Shown one piece after another: positions 24,699 through 34,067 of a DNA stretch of 50,350 nt. The notes beneath the pieces are model-generated. The model searched no databases, was not told the origin of the DNA, and saw only the letters and a list, made by a program, of their open reading frames with translations. The DNA lies in assembly GCA_013359135.1 (NCBI GenBank), contig JABWCN010000033.1, positions 1 through 50,350 on the forward strand. The letters run 5' to 3'. The stretch comes from Pseudobdellovibrionaceae bacterium (GTDB taxonomy: Bacteria > Bdellovibrionota > Bdellovibrionia > Bdellovibrionales > Bdellovibrionaceae). A program made the position numbers and the translations under genes. Within the stretch, counting starts at the first letter, position 1. Each line of letters starts with the position of its first letter.

Positions 24699-26579
24699 AT
24701 GGGATTTAAGCAAATATCCGCAAAGAATGCTGAGAATAAGAATCTTAACAAATCATCTTCTCTTTATGAGAAGTTTGATACTATTGATGGTACTCATCCA
24801 TTCAAACTCCTTGGCAATCAGGCTTACGTTGAATACCCAGTTATAGAGCTAAATAAAGGAAAAATAATCTATTTTAACTTTGCTTTAGCTAAAGAAATGG
24901 GCTTACTTGAAAAACATCATGAAAACTTAATGAATCAAGACCTAGAAGAAAAATTATTAAAAACTTTTTCAATACAAATATTAAACGAATACGACATACT
25001 TACTAAAAAAAAATACAATAAGAAGTTTCTGAAAAAAAATAAATATATGGCTACAAGATATTTACAACTTCAACACAAAAATAAACGTGGAGCCACCTCA
25101 GGAGATGGTCGAAGCATTTGGAATGGTTTTATTGAGCATGAGGGAAAAATTTGGGATATTTCGTCTAGAGGAACTGGTGTTACCATGCTATCTCCTGGAG
25201 CCGCTGAAAAGAAAAAACCCTTACAAACTGGAAATACCAATACTGGGTATGGCTGTGGTCAAGCAGAAGTAGACGAACTTCTTTCATCAGCGATTATGTC
25301 TGAGAATTTATATAATAAAGGTTTTCAAACAGAAAGAGTACTTTGCGTCGTTGACCTTGGAGATGGTTATGGGATTGGAGTTAGAGCTGGTTTAAATTTA
25401 ATTCGTCCTGCACATGTTTTTTTATATATGAAGCAAAACAAACTATCAGAGCTAAGGAAAATTGTTGATTATGTAATTGATCGGCAAATTAAAAATGATA
25501 AGTTACAAGTAAGAAAAAATTATTTTCCTTTGCAAAAATATCAGATTTTTTTAAATTATTTTATAGATAATTTAGCTAAATTTACAGCTCAATGTGAGTC
25601 TGATTATTTATTTGTGTGGATGGATTGGGATGGCGACAATCTTCTAATTGATCCTGGCATTATAGACTATGGAAGTATTAGACATTTTGGAGTATGCCAC
25701 GATGAATATCGCTATGATGACGTAGATAGATTTTCTACTAATCTAAAAGAACAAAAATTAAAAGCTAAGTTTATCGTTAAAGAAATGATACAAACTATTG
25801 ATTTTCTTAGATCAGGAAATAAAAAGAATATAAGTTATTTTGATCACTGCCCAGAAATAGCAAGATTTAATAATAAACTCAATGCTTATGAAAACGAGTT
25901 CTTTGCAAAAAAAATTGGACTTGATAACAAAGAATTTCAAAAGTGTAAGAAAATTCCAAATTTCAAAAAAAAATTTTTAAAACTAAAAAAGAATTTTTTA
26001 TATTTGGAATCATTAAAAACTAAAAAAGGAAAAATTAATGTTCCTGATGGAGTTAATCAACTCCCACTTTTTAACATGAGAAAAGTTTCCAGAGAATTAC
26101 CTAATTTTTTGTTTAACTTCGACTCACAGAAAGCAGAAATTGATCGTGATTTTTCCGTAGATGATTTTTATCAACATTTTTCAACAAAATATGCTACCAA
26201 CAAAGACGAAAAGTGGATTAAAAAGAAAGCTCACTTTGTTAGAAAATTTCTTCATGCTTATAGCTTATTATTTTTGCAAATAAATAAATTTTCAAATATC
26301 CAAAAAATGAATCAATTCAAGGATCAAGTAAAAAAAATTCACCCCGAAGGTTTTCTGACAGGGAATTCTCTAATTCACTCTGTAGACGATATGATTCAAG
26401 GTTTATCTAAACACAATAGACATAATATTCAATTCATTATTACTAAATTAATTCAATATCTCTCGCACTCATCAACTCTAAGATTGAACCAGACTTCTAC
26501 CTTTGATGAAAATTATTTAGATAAAGCATTATGGAATAAAATTGTTATGAATTTACATGAATTTAATGAAGAAATTTAA
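24699..26579 (+). CDS. SelO-like (YdiU) pseudokinase, divergent
   Basis: SelO proteins transfer AMP from ATP to Ser/Thr/Tyr of other proteins using an inverted kinase-like site. Here GDGR (135-138), the segment WDISSRGTGVTMLS (152-165), the CVVDLGDGYGIGVRAG strand, and GDNLLIDPGIIDYG (312-325) give D313-N314 and D323 with the same ten-residue spacing as the catalytic Asp/Asn and metal Asp of SelO. The lysine that SelO has in LKGxGxT is Arg157 here. Overall length 626 is longer than typical SelO (about 480-520), with a C-terminal helical extension of ~200 residues. No C-terminal CxxC/U redox motif. Identified by motif reading only; another atypical kinase fold is possible. Confidence 0.65.
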   Translation: MGFKQISAKNAENKNLNKSSSLYEKFDTIDGTHPFKLLGNQAYVEYPVIELNKGKIIYFNFALAKEMGLLEKHHENLMNQDLEEKLLKTFSIQILNEYDILTKKKYNKKFLKKNKYMATRYLQLQHKNKRGATSGDGRSIWNGFIEHEGKIWDISSRGTGVTMLSPGAAEKKKPLQTGNTNTGYGCGQAEVDELLSSAIMSENLYNKGFQTERVLCVVDLGDGYGIGVRAGLNLIRPAHVFLYMKQNKLSELRKIVDYVIDRQIKNDKLQVRKNYFPLQKYQIFLNYFIDNLAKFTAQCESDYLFVWMDWDGDNLLIDPGIIDYGSIRHFGVCHDEYRYDDVDRFSTNLKEQKLKAKFIVKEMIQTIDFLRSGNKKNISYFDHCPEIARFNNKLNAYENEFFAKKIGLDNKEFQKCKKIPNFKKKFLKLKKNFLYLESLKTKKGKINVPDGVNQLPLFNMRKVSRELPNFLFNFDSQKAEIDRDFSVDDFYQHFSTKYATNKDEKWIKKKAHFVRKFLHAYSLLFLQINKFSNIQKMNQFKDQVKKIHPEGFLTGNSLIHSVDDMIQGLSKHNRHNIQFIITKLIQYLSHSSTLRLNQTSTFDENYLDKALWNKIVMNLHEFNEEI

Positions 26580-26604
26580 TCAATCTTTTTTCAATCGATA
26601 TCTG

Positions 26605-27318
26605 CTACTTTTTAGGACTCAATATAATATAAGCACAAATGCCTAATGGATTATTGAGTGGATGTTTGACCTTATCGCACTCCATATTAATATTATGCCT
26701 ATGTTCACTTAGCATTTCTCCACGTCCCATTTTTTTTAGATTTTCATTAAAATCATAAAAATTAATATTTTTATCTAACTCAAGACCAATAAGGTTATTA
26801 TTAAATAAGCTAAAACGCATCGACATTGGAACATAAAAAAAACTTTTTTGAGACAAAATTAATTGATTTGTGATTGGTGGTTCACGAAACCGATTTTGTT
26901 GATCAAATTTTGATTTATAATTCTCATCTTGAGTCTCCAAAGAGACTAATTCACAAAAATATTTTATTTCATCAAAATCATTTTTTTCTGATTTACAATT
27001 AAGACTTATAGACTCTTGTTCTATACCATTTGCAGAAATTCTGACCCAAACACCTTGCCAATTTTGATTTAAAAAAACTTTCTCCCAAGTAGAATTGCGA
27101 GTTTTATCTTGCCTTGAAATACCAAAAATTCCTAAGTTTTCTTTTTCCGAAAGAGAATTGCTAAAAATTCTACCAATATTCAGCAAATTGTTTCGTGATG
27201 CAGGATCACTGTAATACTCAATAGCACTAAGGTCTAAAGAAAGTAAAGTAACCAATATAAAAGCCATCCTAATGAGGAAAAATAAATCGCAATTCCGGCT
27301 TGAATAATTGTCTTTCAT
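26605..27318 (-). CDS. Hypothetical exported protein
   Basis: Not recognised. 237 residues, start with ATG and an AGGAG ribosome site ~11 bases upstream. The N-terminus has a hydrophobic stretch (FFLIRMAFILVTLLSLDLSA) compatible with a signal peptide or anchor after a short polar lead. The mature portion is mainly beta-like, with cysteines at SLNCKSEK, YFCELVS, MECDKV and LGICAYI, which could give two disulfides. It is convergent with the SelO-like gene (25-base gap). There is no clear partner. Confidence 0.55.
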   Translation of the reverse strand: MKDNYSSRNCDLFFLIRMAFILVTLLSLDLSAIEYYSDPASRNNLLNIGRIFSNSLSEKENLGIFGISRQDKTRNSTWEKVFLNQNWQGVWVRISANGIEQESISLNCKSEKNDFDEIKYFCELVSLETQDENYKSKFDQQNRFREPPITNQLILSQKSFFYVPMSMRFSLFNNNLIGLELDKNINFYDFNENLKKMGRGEMLSEHRHNINMECDKVKHPLNNPLGICAYIILSPKK

Positions 27319-27587
27319 AAGACCTGTTCTCCTATCATATCTGTTTTATAAACAATCATATCAATAATAGATGATGCGATAATCTTGCCAGAATAGGTTA
27401 AATATAAAGCCAAAGAAACATGTTATCTTTCAATATGAGATTAATGGTTTTACAATTGTCATATAAGTAGACAATTACAAGGATATCAAAGTGACATAAA
27501 TTGTTCCTTTGAAAAAAATCTCTGAAGTGGTTTTCTCTATGAGAGAATTTATTATTGAATAGTATAAGCTGAATTTAAATCAGATCT

Positions 27588-28292
27588 TCATTTCGTTGAA
27601 ACAGCTACTTCTTTTAACCAACGACGAATGATTGGAAACTCATCCTCTTCAAGATTATGCTTTTTATTTAACGATACAAACTCAACGTTTAGCCCTGCGC
27701 TTTTTAATTTCTCGACCCCAAACTTTGTATCTTCATATTTTAAAATTTCATCTTTAAAACCATGGGTCATAATCCAAGGAGTTTTCTTAGCTGCTAAAGT
27801 TAATGATTCCCGCCAACGAGGAAAAAAATGAAAATAACCACTAATTCCAATCACTCCCCCCAATGCTTTAGGGTAATTGAGTGCTACATCTGCACTGATA
27901 AGACAACCTTGTGAAAAACCAAAAAGAAAAATATCTTTTGTTTTCCAACCATGATTTTCAAGAAGATTCAAAAGTTCAAACATTTTACTTCTAATTCTTA
28001 GAACCCCTTCTTTTTGATAAGGCGGTTCTCCATACCAAGAAAATCCAGTCAAAAATTTTCTTGGTGCATTTAATAACAAATAATTCATTTCAGGAATGTT
28101 CAGTTCTTCATCAAATTTACGAAATGGCTTGTAACTATCACCTCTACCGTGCAGAACAATCATTAGTTTCTTAGATTTTTTTTTGCTTGGAATAAAATAC
28201 GAATCAAAAAGATTCTTGTTTAACACTTGGGCTAAAGAATTAAATATTGTAGGGCTATTGTTGATCGAAGTTTTTAAAGAAAAGCTTAACAA
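27588..28292 (-). CDS. Alpha/beta hydrolase, carboxylesterase/phospholipase type
   Basis: Serine hydrolase with the visible triad: GFSQGC (S127), an Asp (D181, HGFKDEIL) and His (H212, KKHNLEED). The oxyanion segment is HGRGD (48-52). The strand order LMIVLHGRGD, YLLLNAPRK, IFLFGFSQG, PWIMTHGFKD fits the carboxylesterase/acyl-protein thioesterase family (EstB-type). 234 residues without a signal peptide, so probably cytoplasmic. The start is TTG with GGGAG about 9 bases upstream. The physiological substrate is unknown. It follows the S41 protease gene on the same strand, but a hairpin lies between them. Confidence 0.85.
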   Translation of the reverse strand: MLSFSLKTSINNSPTIFNSLAQVLNKNLFDSYFIPSKKKSKKLMIVLHGRGDSYKPFRKFDEELNIPEMNYLLLNAPRKFLTGFSWYGEPPYQKEGVLRIRSKMFELLNLLENHGWKTKDIFLFGFSQGCLISADVALNYPKALGGVIGISGYFHFFPRWRESLTLAAKKTPWIMTHGFKDEILKYEDTKFGVEKLKSAGLNVEFVSLNKKHNLEEDEFPIIRRWLKEVAVSTK

Positions 28293-28340
28293 AAGAGGCT
28301 CCCATTTCTATTTTGTAGTTTCAACGAAATCGTTGTCTTT

Positions 28341-28367
28341 TAAAAAGAGAGCTTGAAATAGCTCTCT
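28341..28367 (-). terminator. Hairpin downstream of the S41 protease gene
   Basis: AGAGAGCT (28346-28353) pairs with AGCTCTCT (28360-28367) around a 6-base loop. On the minus strand it follows the S41 stop by about 50 bases and is followed by four or five T residues, so it is a plausible, weak-tail terminator. Confidence 0.6.
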
Positions 28368-28417
28368 CTCAAAAAAAATTCAATACTTTTCTTTGTTTTA
28401 GAATATTTTGTAGCTTC

Positions 28418-30091
28418 TTAAGAAGAACAAACAAGCTGTGCTTGAGCTTTTCCTAAAGCAGGATCATCATTTTGAATTTCACTAAAATCTACCTTACACT
28501 TTGGCTTGAACTGAACTTTCTTGAGTCCAAGACTTGTAGAATTTTCCAAAACTCTTTCAGGTTCATTATTAATATTCACATATCCTGCAACTTGGGTATG
28601 CCAAGCTAATGGATTTCTAATTGGATTATAATAAATATCCTCTTCTCTCCCTTGCTCTTTAAGTAATGCCAAATCCTTGCTTTGCGCTACCTCTTTCTCA
28701 TCCAAAGGCACATCAGGTAATATTCCTAAAAGCTGTGGTGAGCGACCTGAAGGCAATGTAAATAACCCCTTAGTTTGAAAAATTAGAATCTTTGAGTTTT
28801 TAACCCAAACCTCTCCCTCTTGAAAGGTCCCTTTTCCAAAAGAACGTTCACCAACAACAACACCTCTCTGATAATCCTGAATAACACCAGCAAGGATTTC
28901 TGCACTACTAGCAGTTCCTTGATTAATGACTACAGCTAATGGCCCAAAATAAACTTGATCTTTTCCGGAAAAAAACTCCTCTGGTTTTAAAATTTCTTCC
29001 TGAGAATTTACAGCAAATTTAGCACCAGATGTTGCCTGATGACCTCTTTCAGAAAGAGTATCAAAATACTCAAGGTCATAGATTTTTCTATTGCCAACAA
29101 ATAAGCCGGCTAAACATAAAACCTCATCCATAGAGCCACCGGAGTTATCTCTAAGATCAAGTATAACACCTGACGACTTCTGCATCACTGCTTGAGTCAA
29201 ATAATCTTCTGTCTCTTTACAGACCCCATCTGCAATTTTAAATATTGAAATTTGAAATTGCACTTTATTATTTTCAGATAAAAGCTTTTTCAATTGAACT
29301 GATTTGATAGTTTGATTTTCCTTTGCCAAAGAAAATTTAAGTATTTTTTCTTTTTGTAGAATCAAAAAATCATTTTTTCTTTTATTTTTGAATAAATTAA
29401 ACAATTCTTCTTCATTCAAATTGGCAACATCTTGGCCATCTACTTCCAAAAGCTGATCTCCCCTCGATACACCCTTTTTGTCAAAAACTGATCCAGAGTA
29501 AACTCTTGTAAAAATAAATTTCCTGTTGATCTTATTAACAATAAAACCATACGAGGTCATTTGATTCTGACTTTGAGCAATAACTTTTTCATAGTATTCT
29601 TTTGGGAGTATGTAAGTATGTGGGTCTTTTAGGACCGATAAATAGCTGTTAAAAGCTTGGGCTACTCTTAATGGTTCTCGCTTCTGCCCTTTGATTTTAA
29701 TTTTTAAAGATGACCAAAGTTTTTCAACATTAAAAACTCTGCCTTTAGTTTGATCATAGAGATGATCCCAGTATAACAAGCGTTCCTTCTCTGTCTCTGG
29801 CAACATCTGCCCTAGGGGTTTTAAAACTCCATCTTCAGTGATACTCATTGACTCTTTTTCTGCCAACTGTGACAAGGCGTTCATACAAGCAGCAAAAGAT
29901 TTTTTGTTTAACTGACAATGTTTATTTAAAAATAAATTGGAAATATCCTCAGTTTTTAAATTAGTATTTTCCCACCGCTCCTCTAATCCAAACTGATTAA
30001 CATCTGGAATTGATTCTCCCGAATTCTGCAACCATAAAAAGCCCAGAATAAAAAGCAAAATAGTGCTTACCCCAAACCCAAAACGAACCAC
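28418..30091 (-). CDS. S41-family carboxyl-terminal processing protease with PDZ domain
   Basis: Periplasmic serine protease that trims proteins at the C-terminus. It has an N-terminal TM/signal anchor (GVSTILLFILGFLWLQ), a helical head (about 40-170), a PDZ domain (about 178-260; YGFIVNKINRKFIFTRVYSGS, RGDQLLEVDGQDV), and the S41 catalytic domain (about 275-480). LDLRDNSGGSMDE and GTASSAEIL (nucleophile at S395/S396) lead to the general base Lys in GERSFGKG (K420). GTG start with GGGAGG 6 bases upstream. 557 residues, somewhat longer than typical CtpA because of the head and a C-terminal extension. It may act in envelope turnover or secreted-protein processing. Confidence 0.92.
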   Translation of the reverse strand: MVRFGFGVSTILLFILGFLWLQNSGESIPDVNQFGLEERWENTNLKTEDISNLFLNKHCQLNKKSFAACMNALSQLAEKESMSITEDGVLKPLGQMLPETEKERLLYWDHLYDQTKGRVFNVEKLWSSLKIKIKGQKREPLRVAQAFNSYLSVLKDPHTYILPKEYYEKVIAQSQNQMTSYGFIVNKINRKFIFTRVYSGSVFDKKGVSRGDQLLEVDGQDVANLNEEELFNLFKNKRKNDFLILQKEKILKFSLAKENQTIKSVQLKKLLSENNKVQFQISIFKIADGVCKETEDYLTQAVMQKSSGVILDLRDNSGGSMDEVLCLAGLFVGNRKIYDLEYFDTLSERGHQATSGAKFAVNSQEEILKPEEFFSGKDQVYFGPLAVVINQGTASSAEILAGVIQDYQRGVVVGERSFGKGTFQEGEVWVKNSKILIFQTKGLFTLPSGRSPQLLGILPDVPLDEKEVAQSKDLALLKEQGREEDIYYNPIRNPLAWHTQVAGYVNINNEPERVLENSTSLGLKKVQFKPKCKVDFSEIQNDDPALGKAQAQLVCSS

Positions 30092-30324
30092 TGGGACCCT
30101 CCCTTTAATTAACCCCTATCACTTTTTCAAGTGACCAATTTAGTAACCCAGAGATTATTACAGCAAGTCACATGCCGCCTAAAAGTAGACAATTTAACTA
30201 ATAAAAAAGGCTAAAATATGTTAATTTTTCAATGTCGACGACAAATTGTACAACCAACTAGATCCAGGTTAATGCGTTGACTTTAAAATCTTAACTGGAG
30301 TAAATATTCAATAGAAGGGTTTTT

Positions 30325-31344
30325 ATGATAAATTCTGACTTAAAAAATTCGACTGTCATTGTGACTGGAGCTAATGGCTTTATTGGCAGTGTTATTATAT
30401 GGCAATTGAACAAAATTGGATTTACACAAATCGTTGCTGTAGATAGTATCTCCTTAGAAAAACGTAATTTACTAAAACATCTAAAATTTGCTAAGTTTCT
30501 TCTTAAAGACCAATTAATTAAAGAGCTGCAACTGGAAGCAAAAGACCGATCTGAAGTGTTAAAAAAAGTTTCCTGGATTATTCATATGGGAGCCTGTTCT
30601 TCAACTACGGAAACGAACTGGGAATTCTTGTTAGAAAATAACACCCACTACACCCAAAAGCTCTATGAATGGGCTCAGAAAAATCATTCTGGTTTTATTT
30701 ATGCTTCAAGTGCTGCCACTTATGGTGCCGGTGAAAATGGTTTTGACGACAATTTTGATTCTGAAAAACTTAAACCTCTAAACCTTTATGGTGAATCCAA
30801 AGTTTTGTTTGATCGCTGGTTAATGAAGCAAGTAGCTTTACCTGAAAAAGTGTATGGATTGAAATTTTTTAATGTTTTTGGGCCTATGGAATACCACAAA
30901 GAATCAATGGCAAGTGTTGTTTACAAATCTTTTCATTTAATAAAGCAAACTTCCCAAGTTCAGTTGTTTAAATCCCATAAACCCGAATACAAAGATGGAG
31001 AGCAACTTAGAGATTTTGTCTATGTTAAAGATGTCTCTAGATGGATATTGGAGCTTATGAATAAAAAACCTAGAAGTGGAATTTATAATATGGGTTTTGG
31101 CAAGGCAAGAACATGGCTTGATTTAGCAACTTCAGTGTTTCGTTCGATGAATAAAACTGCAAATATTCAATGGATCGAAATACCAGATAATATAAAAAAT
31201 CAGTATCAATATTTTACAGAAGCAAAAATGGGAAAACTGTTTCAACAAAATCTTTCATCCCCTGAATGGCCTCTAGAAAAGGCTATTGAAGATTATGTAA
31301 AAAACTATTTAGAAAAAGGAGACGCTTTTCTTAAAGCGGACTAG
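30325..31344 (+). CDS. hldD: ADP-L-glycero-D-manno-heptose 6-epimerase HldD
   Basis: Converts ADP-D-glycero- to ADP-L-glycero-D-manno-heptose for the LPS inner core. NAD(P) fold TGANGFIGS (14-22), the family signature HMGACSSTTETNW (about 87-99), SDR catalytic pair YGESK (Y155, K159), FFNVFGPMEYHKESMASVV (in the HldD order), and RDFVYVKDV. Length 339 is close to the usual 310-340. GAAGGG before the ATG is a good ribosome site. Its stop overlaps or nearly abuts the next gene (aromatic hydroxylase), so they form an operon. The presence of HldD indicates a Gram-negative with heptose-containing LPS. Confidence 0.93.
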   Translation: MINSDLKNSTVIVTGANGFIGSVIIWQLNKIGFTQIVAVDSISLEKRNLLKHLKFAKFLLKDQLIKELQLEAKDRSEVLKKVSWIIHMGACSSTTETNWEFLLENNTHYTQKLYEWAQKNHSGFIYASSAATYGAGENGFDDNFDSEKLKPLNLYGESKVLFDRWLMKQVALPEKVYGLKFFNVFGPMEYHKESMASVVYKSFHLIKQTSQVQLFKSHKPEYKDGEQLRDFVYVKDVSRWILELMNKKPRSGIYNMGFGKARTWLDLATSVFRSMNKTANIQWIEIPDNIKNQYQYFTEAKMGKLFQQNLSSPEWPLEKAIEDYVKNYLEKGDAFLKAD

Positions 31345-31349
31345 TGATT

Positions 31350-33095
31350 ATGGAAAATCTACCACAGCATTTAAGAAAATATATCGTTGAACAGGACTAT
31401 TCTAAATATACTCCCATCGATCATGCTGTGTGGAGATTTATCCTAAGACAACTTAAAAAGTTTTTAAAAGTTAATGCTCATGAATGTTATCTTGAAGGTT
31501 TAGAAAAAACTGGAATCACAGAAGATCGAATTCCTTCCATAGCAGAACTAAGTAAAAATCTTGAAAAATTTGGCTGGAGAGCCTTACCAGTGAGTGGTTT
31601 TATTCCTCCAGCTGCTTTTATGGAATTACAATCACTGAGTGTACTACCTATTGCAAGTGACATGAGATCACTAGAACATCTTTTATATACTCCGGCACCA
31701 GATATCGTACATGAGGCTGCTGGACATGCTCCGATTTTAATCCATCCCGAATTTTCAAATTATCTAAAAAAATACGCTCAAGTAGCAAAAAAAGCCCTTA
31801 TAAGCAAAGAAGATCTAGAGCTTTATGAAGCCATTCGTATTTTATCTGATATCAAAGAAAATCCTCATTCAAACTCAGAACAAATTATGGAAGCCGAAGA
31901 AAATTTGAAATTCAAAAGTAAATCTATCACACACGTATCGGAGGCATCACTTTTAAGTCGAATGAATTGGTGGACCGCTGAATATGGATTAATTGGTAGT
32001 CTTGATAAACCTAAAATTTTTGGAGCAGGTTTGTTGTCAAGTGTTGGTGAATCCAAATGGTGCTTGAGCGATGCAGTTAAAAAAATTCCTCTCTCTTTAG
32101 ATTGTCTAAATTATTCATATGACATTACAGAACCTCAACCACAACTTTTTGTAACCCCTAATTTTCAAACTTTGACTTTGGTACTTGAGCAAATGGCCGA
32201 AACTATGGCCTTCAAAGTTGGGGGTGTTGAAGGACTAAGTAAAGCAATTCACACAGAGGTTATAAACACTGTTGAAATCGACGGTCATCTTCAAATTGGA
32301 GGTTGTTTAGAAAGCTTTAAAAAAGATACTTTACAACAAAAAAAAGATTCCGTAAGTTTTTTGAAGTTCAAAGGACCTTGTCAATTAGCCTATATAGATA
32401 AAGAACTTCCAGGCCATAATAAAGAGTATCATGCCAACGGCTTTAGTACTCCACTGGGACGTATTAAAGGTTTAGATAAAAATCCTCAGGATATTACTGA
32501 TTCTGAGTGGGCAACTCTAGGGTTTCAACTTGGAAGTTATACCAAACTAGACTTCGAAAGTGGTTTTCATCTTGAGGGTATTTATCTTGGCAGAACTGTT
32601 CTTAAAAATAAGACTTACATACTTCGCTTTAAAGAAGCTAGTGCCCTCTACCAAAATGAAATTTTATTTCAACCTGAGTGGGGTTATTACGATGTAATTC
32701 TTGGCGAAAAAATTACAAGTGTTTTTTCCGGTCCTCCAGATAGATTTTCATATGGAGAAACAACAGACTTTCAAGCTCTACGAGTACCTCAACCCAAATA
32801 CACTGTAGAACAATTACAAATTCAAAAGCTTTATGAAGAAGTTAGATTTCTAAGAGACAATGGCCAAACAGGAGATATCCTTAAAAAGGCTCTAGCTAAT
32901 ATGTTTAATAGTATTCAAAACTTATCAAAAGAAGACTGGCTACTAACCTTAGATATGTATGAATTAGCTCATAAAAGAAACTTAAATATGGAAATAAAAA
33001 GTAAATTTTTAGAATATCTAAAAACACAATCTGAAAAATTTCCAATCCACAAAACTTCTATTGAAGATGGCTTACAGCTGATCACAAATAGTTAA
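31350..33095 (+). CDS. Aromatic amino acid hydroxylase (phenylalanine 4-monooxygenase-like), long form
   Basis: Non-haem iron, pterin-dependent hydroxylase; probably phenylalanine to tyrosine. Iron ligands are H121 and H126 in PDIVHEAAGHAP and E211 in NWWTAEYGLIG. The catalytic domain covers about 1-300. A C-terminal half of about 280 residues follows, without recognised motifs, giving 581 residues, about twice the Pseudomonas PhhA size; similar long forms are known in Bacillus and Bacteroidetes. The ATG at 31350 is chosen; a GTG at 31344 overlapping the hldD stop is possible. It lies with hldD in one operon. No pterin recycling gene (phhB) is visible in the window. Confidence 0.88.
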   Translation: MENLPQHLRKYIVEQDYSKYTPIDHAVWRFILRQLKKFLKVNAHECYLEGLEKTGITEDRIPSIAELSKNLEKFGWRALPVSGFIPPAAFMELQSLSVLPIASDMRSLEHLLYTPAPDIVHEAAGHAPILIHPEFSNYLKKYAQVAKKALISKEDLELYEAIRILSDIKENPHSNSEQIMEAEENLKFKSKSITHVSEASLLSRMNWWTAEYGLIGSLDKPKIFGAGLLSSVGESKWCLSDAVKKIPLSLDCLNYSYDITEPQPQLFVTPNFQTLTLVLEQMAETMAFKVGGVEGLSKAIHTEVINTVEIDGHLQIGGCLESFKKDTLQQKKDSVSFLKFKGPCQLAYIDKELPGHNKEYHANGFSTPLGRIKGLDKNPQDITDSEWATLGFQLGSYTKLDFESGFHLEGIYLGRTVLKNKTYILRFKEASALYQNEILFQPEWGYYDVILGEKITSVFSGPPDRFSYGETTDFQALRVPQPKYTVEQLQIQKLYEEVRFLRDNGQTGDILKKALANMFNSIQNLSKEDWLLTLDMYELAHKRNLNMEIKSKFLEYLKTQSEKFPIHKTSIEDGLQLITNS

Positions 33096-33232
33096 AAATA
33101 AAACTGAATATTATTTATTTTAAGAAAAAATGGCTTACTTTCTAATTTTAAGTTGCTCTTTGCTTTCATTCTAACCTATATTTTGCCACAAATAAAAGGG
33201 ATGCTTTAGAAATACACAAGCTCTGAAACTTA

Positions 33233-34045
33233 ATGAATAATAATATTAACTACCAAATCAATGTTGTTCTGGTCAGAAGTCTTTATGACCGTAATATTGG
33301 CTCTTCAAGTAGAGCCATGGCTAACATGGGAGCTCATCGATTAATTTTAGTTAACCCCCAGTGTGAAATTACTTATGAGGCACAATTAGCTGCCGCTACT
33401 GGGCAAGAAGCATTGCAAAAACGCACAACTTACACTTCAATGAATCAATTTTTATCATCTGAACCTGAGGGGATTAGAATTGCTTTTTCAGCGCGTGATG
33501 GCCGAGGTCGACTGTCTAGAGATTTCAACGAAGCTATGCAATGGCTAAAAAGTCATTCTCATTTTTTTATTAACGAACAACCTTCTATACAAAAAGAAAC
33601 ATTTATTTATCTGATTTTTGGAGCTGAGGATGCTGGTCTTAATAGTGAAGAAATTAAAGATGCTCATTACTGTTGCTGCTTGCCAACCTTTGGTAACAAC
33701 TCAAGCCTTAATTTATCTCAAGCTGTTCTTTTAGCTCTTTTTATTCTAAGACAACATATAGGTGGTCAAAGAACTCTTCTTGATGGACAACAAAAACCTC
33801 GAGAATCTGAGAGCTTACCAAACATACTTCCTGATGAGTCACTAAAGCTTTGGCTTGAGGCTTTAGGGCTTGATTTAAGTAGTAAAAAAATTAATGCTCA
33901 TAGTGTTTTAAAAAGGATGCTCCTTCAAAATACCCCAACTGTTAAAGAGTATCAGATGCTCGAAACAATGGTCCAACAAACCGTCAGAAAACTAAATCGC
34001 CTCAAAGAACTTGAAAAAAAAATGAAAAGTACAGAATCTATATAA
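33233..34045 (+). CDS. RNA 2'-O-methyltransferase, SpoU/TrmJ family
   Basis: SAM-dependent SPOUT enzyme; TrmJ makes Cm/Um at tRNA position 32. Motifs: VRSLYDRNIGSSSRAMANMG (motif 1), LIFGAEDAGL (motif 2, where TrmJ has FGxExxGL), and LNLSQAVLLALF (motif 3) in the trefoil-knot domain (1-175). A C-terminal extension (LKLWLEALGLDL, VLKRMLLQNTPTVKEYQML) matches the TrmJ dimer/tRNA-binding domain. Length 270 fits TrmJ. Glu-Asp in motif 2 (GAED in place of GxER) is a mild departure. The ribosome site is poor. It is a separate transcript start or a distal part of the hldD operon (137 bases gap). Confidence 0.85.
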   Translation: MNNNINYQINVVLVRSLYDRNIGSSSRAMANMGAHRLILVNPQCEITYEAQLAAATGQEALQKRTTYTSMNQFLSSEPEGIRIAFSARDGRGRLSRDFNEAMQWLKSHSHFFINEQPSIQKETFIYLIFGAEDAGLNSEEIKDAHYCCCLPTFGNNSSLNLSQAVLLALFILRQHIGGQRTLLDGQQKPRESESLPNILPDESLKLWLEALGLDLSSKKINAHSVLKRMLLQNTPTVKEYQMLETMVQQTVRKLNRLKELEKKMKSTESI

Positions 34046-34067
34046 AACTAAAGGTATCAACACTAAA

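Noticed and set aside
27590-28330. 13-base inverted repeat (27590-27602 and 28318-28330) flanking the esterase gene
   Set aside because: A single 13-base match at about 730 bases distance is expected about once by chance in a window this size, and one copy is the end of the coding region.
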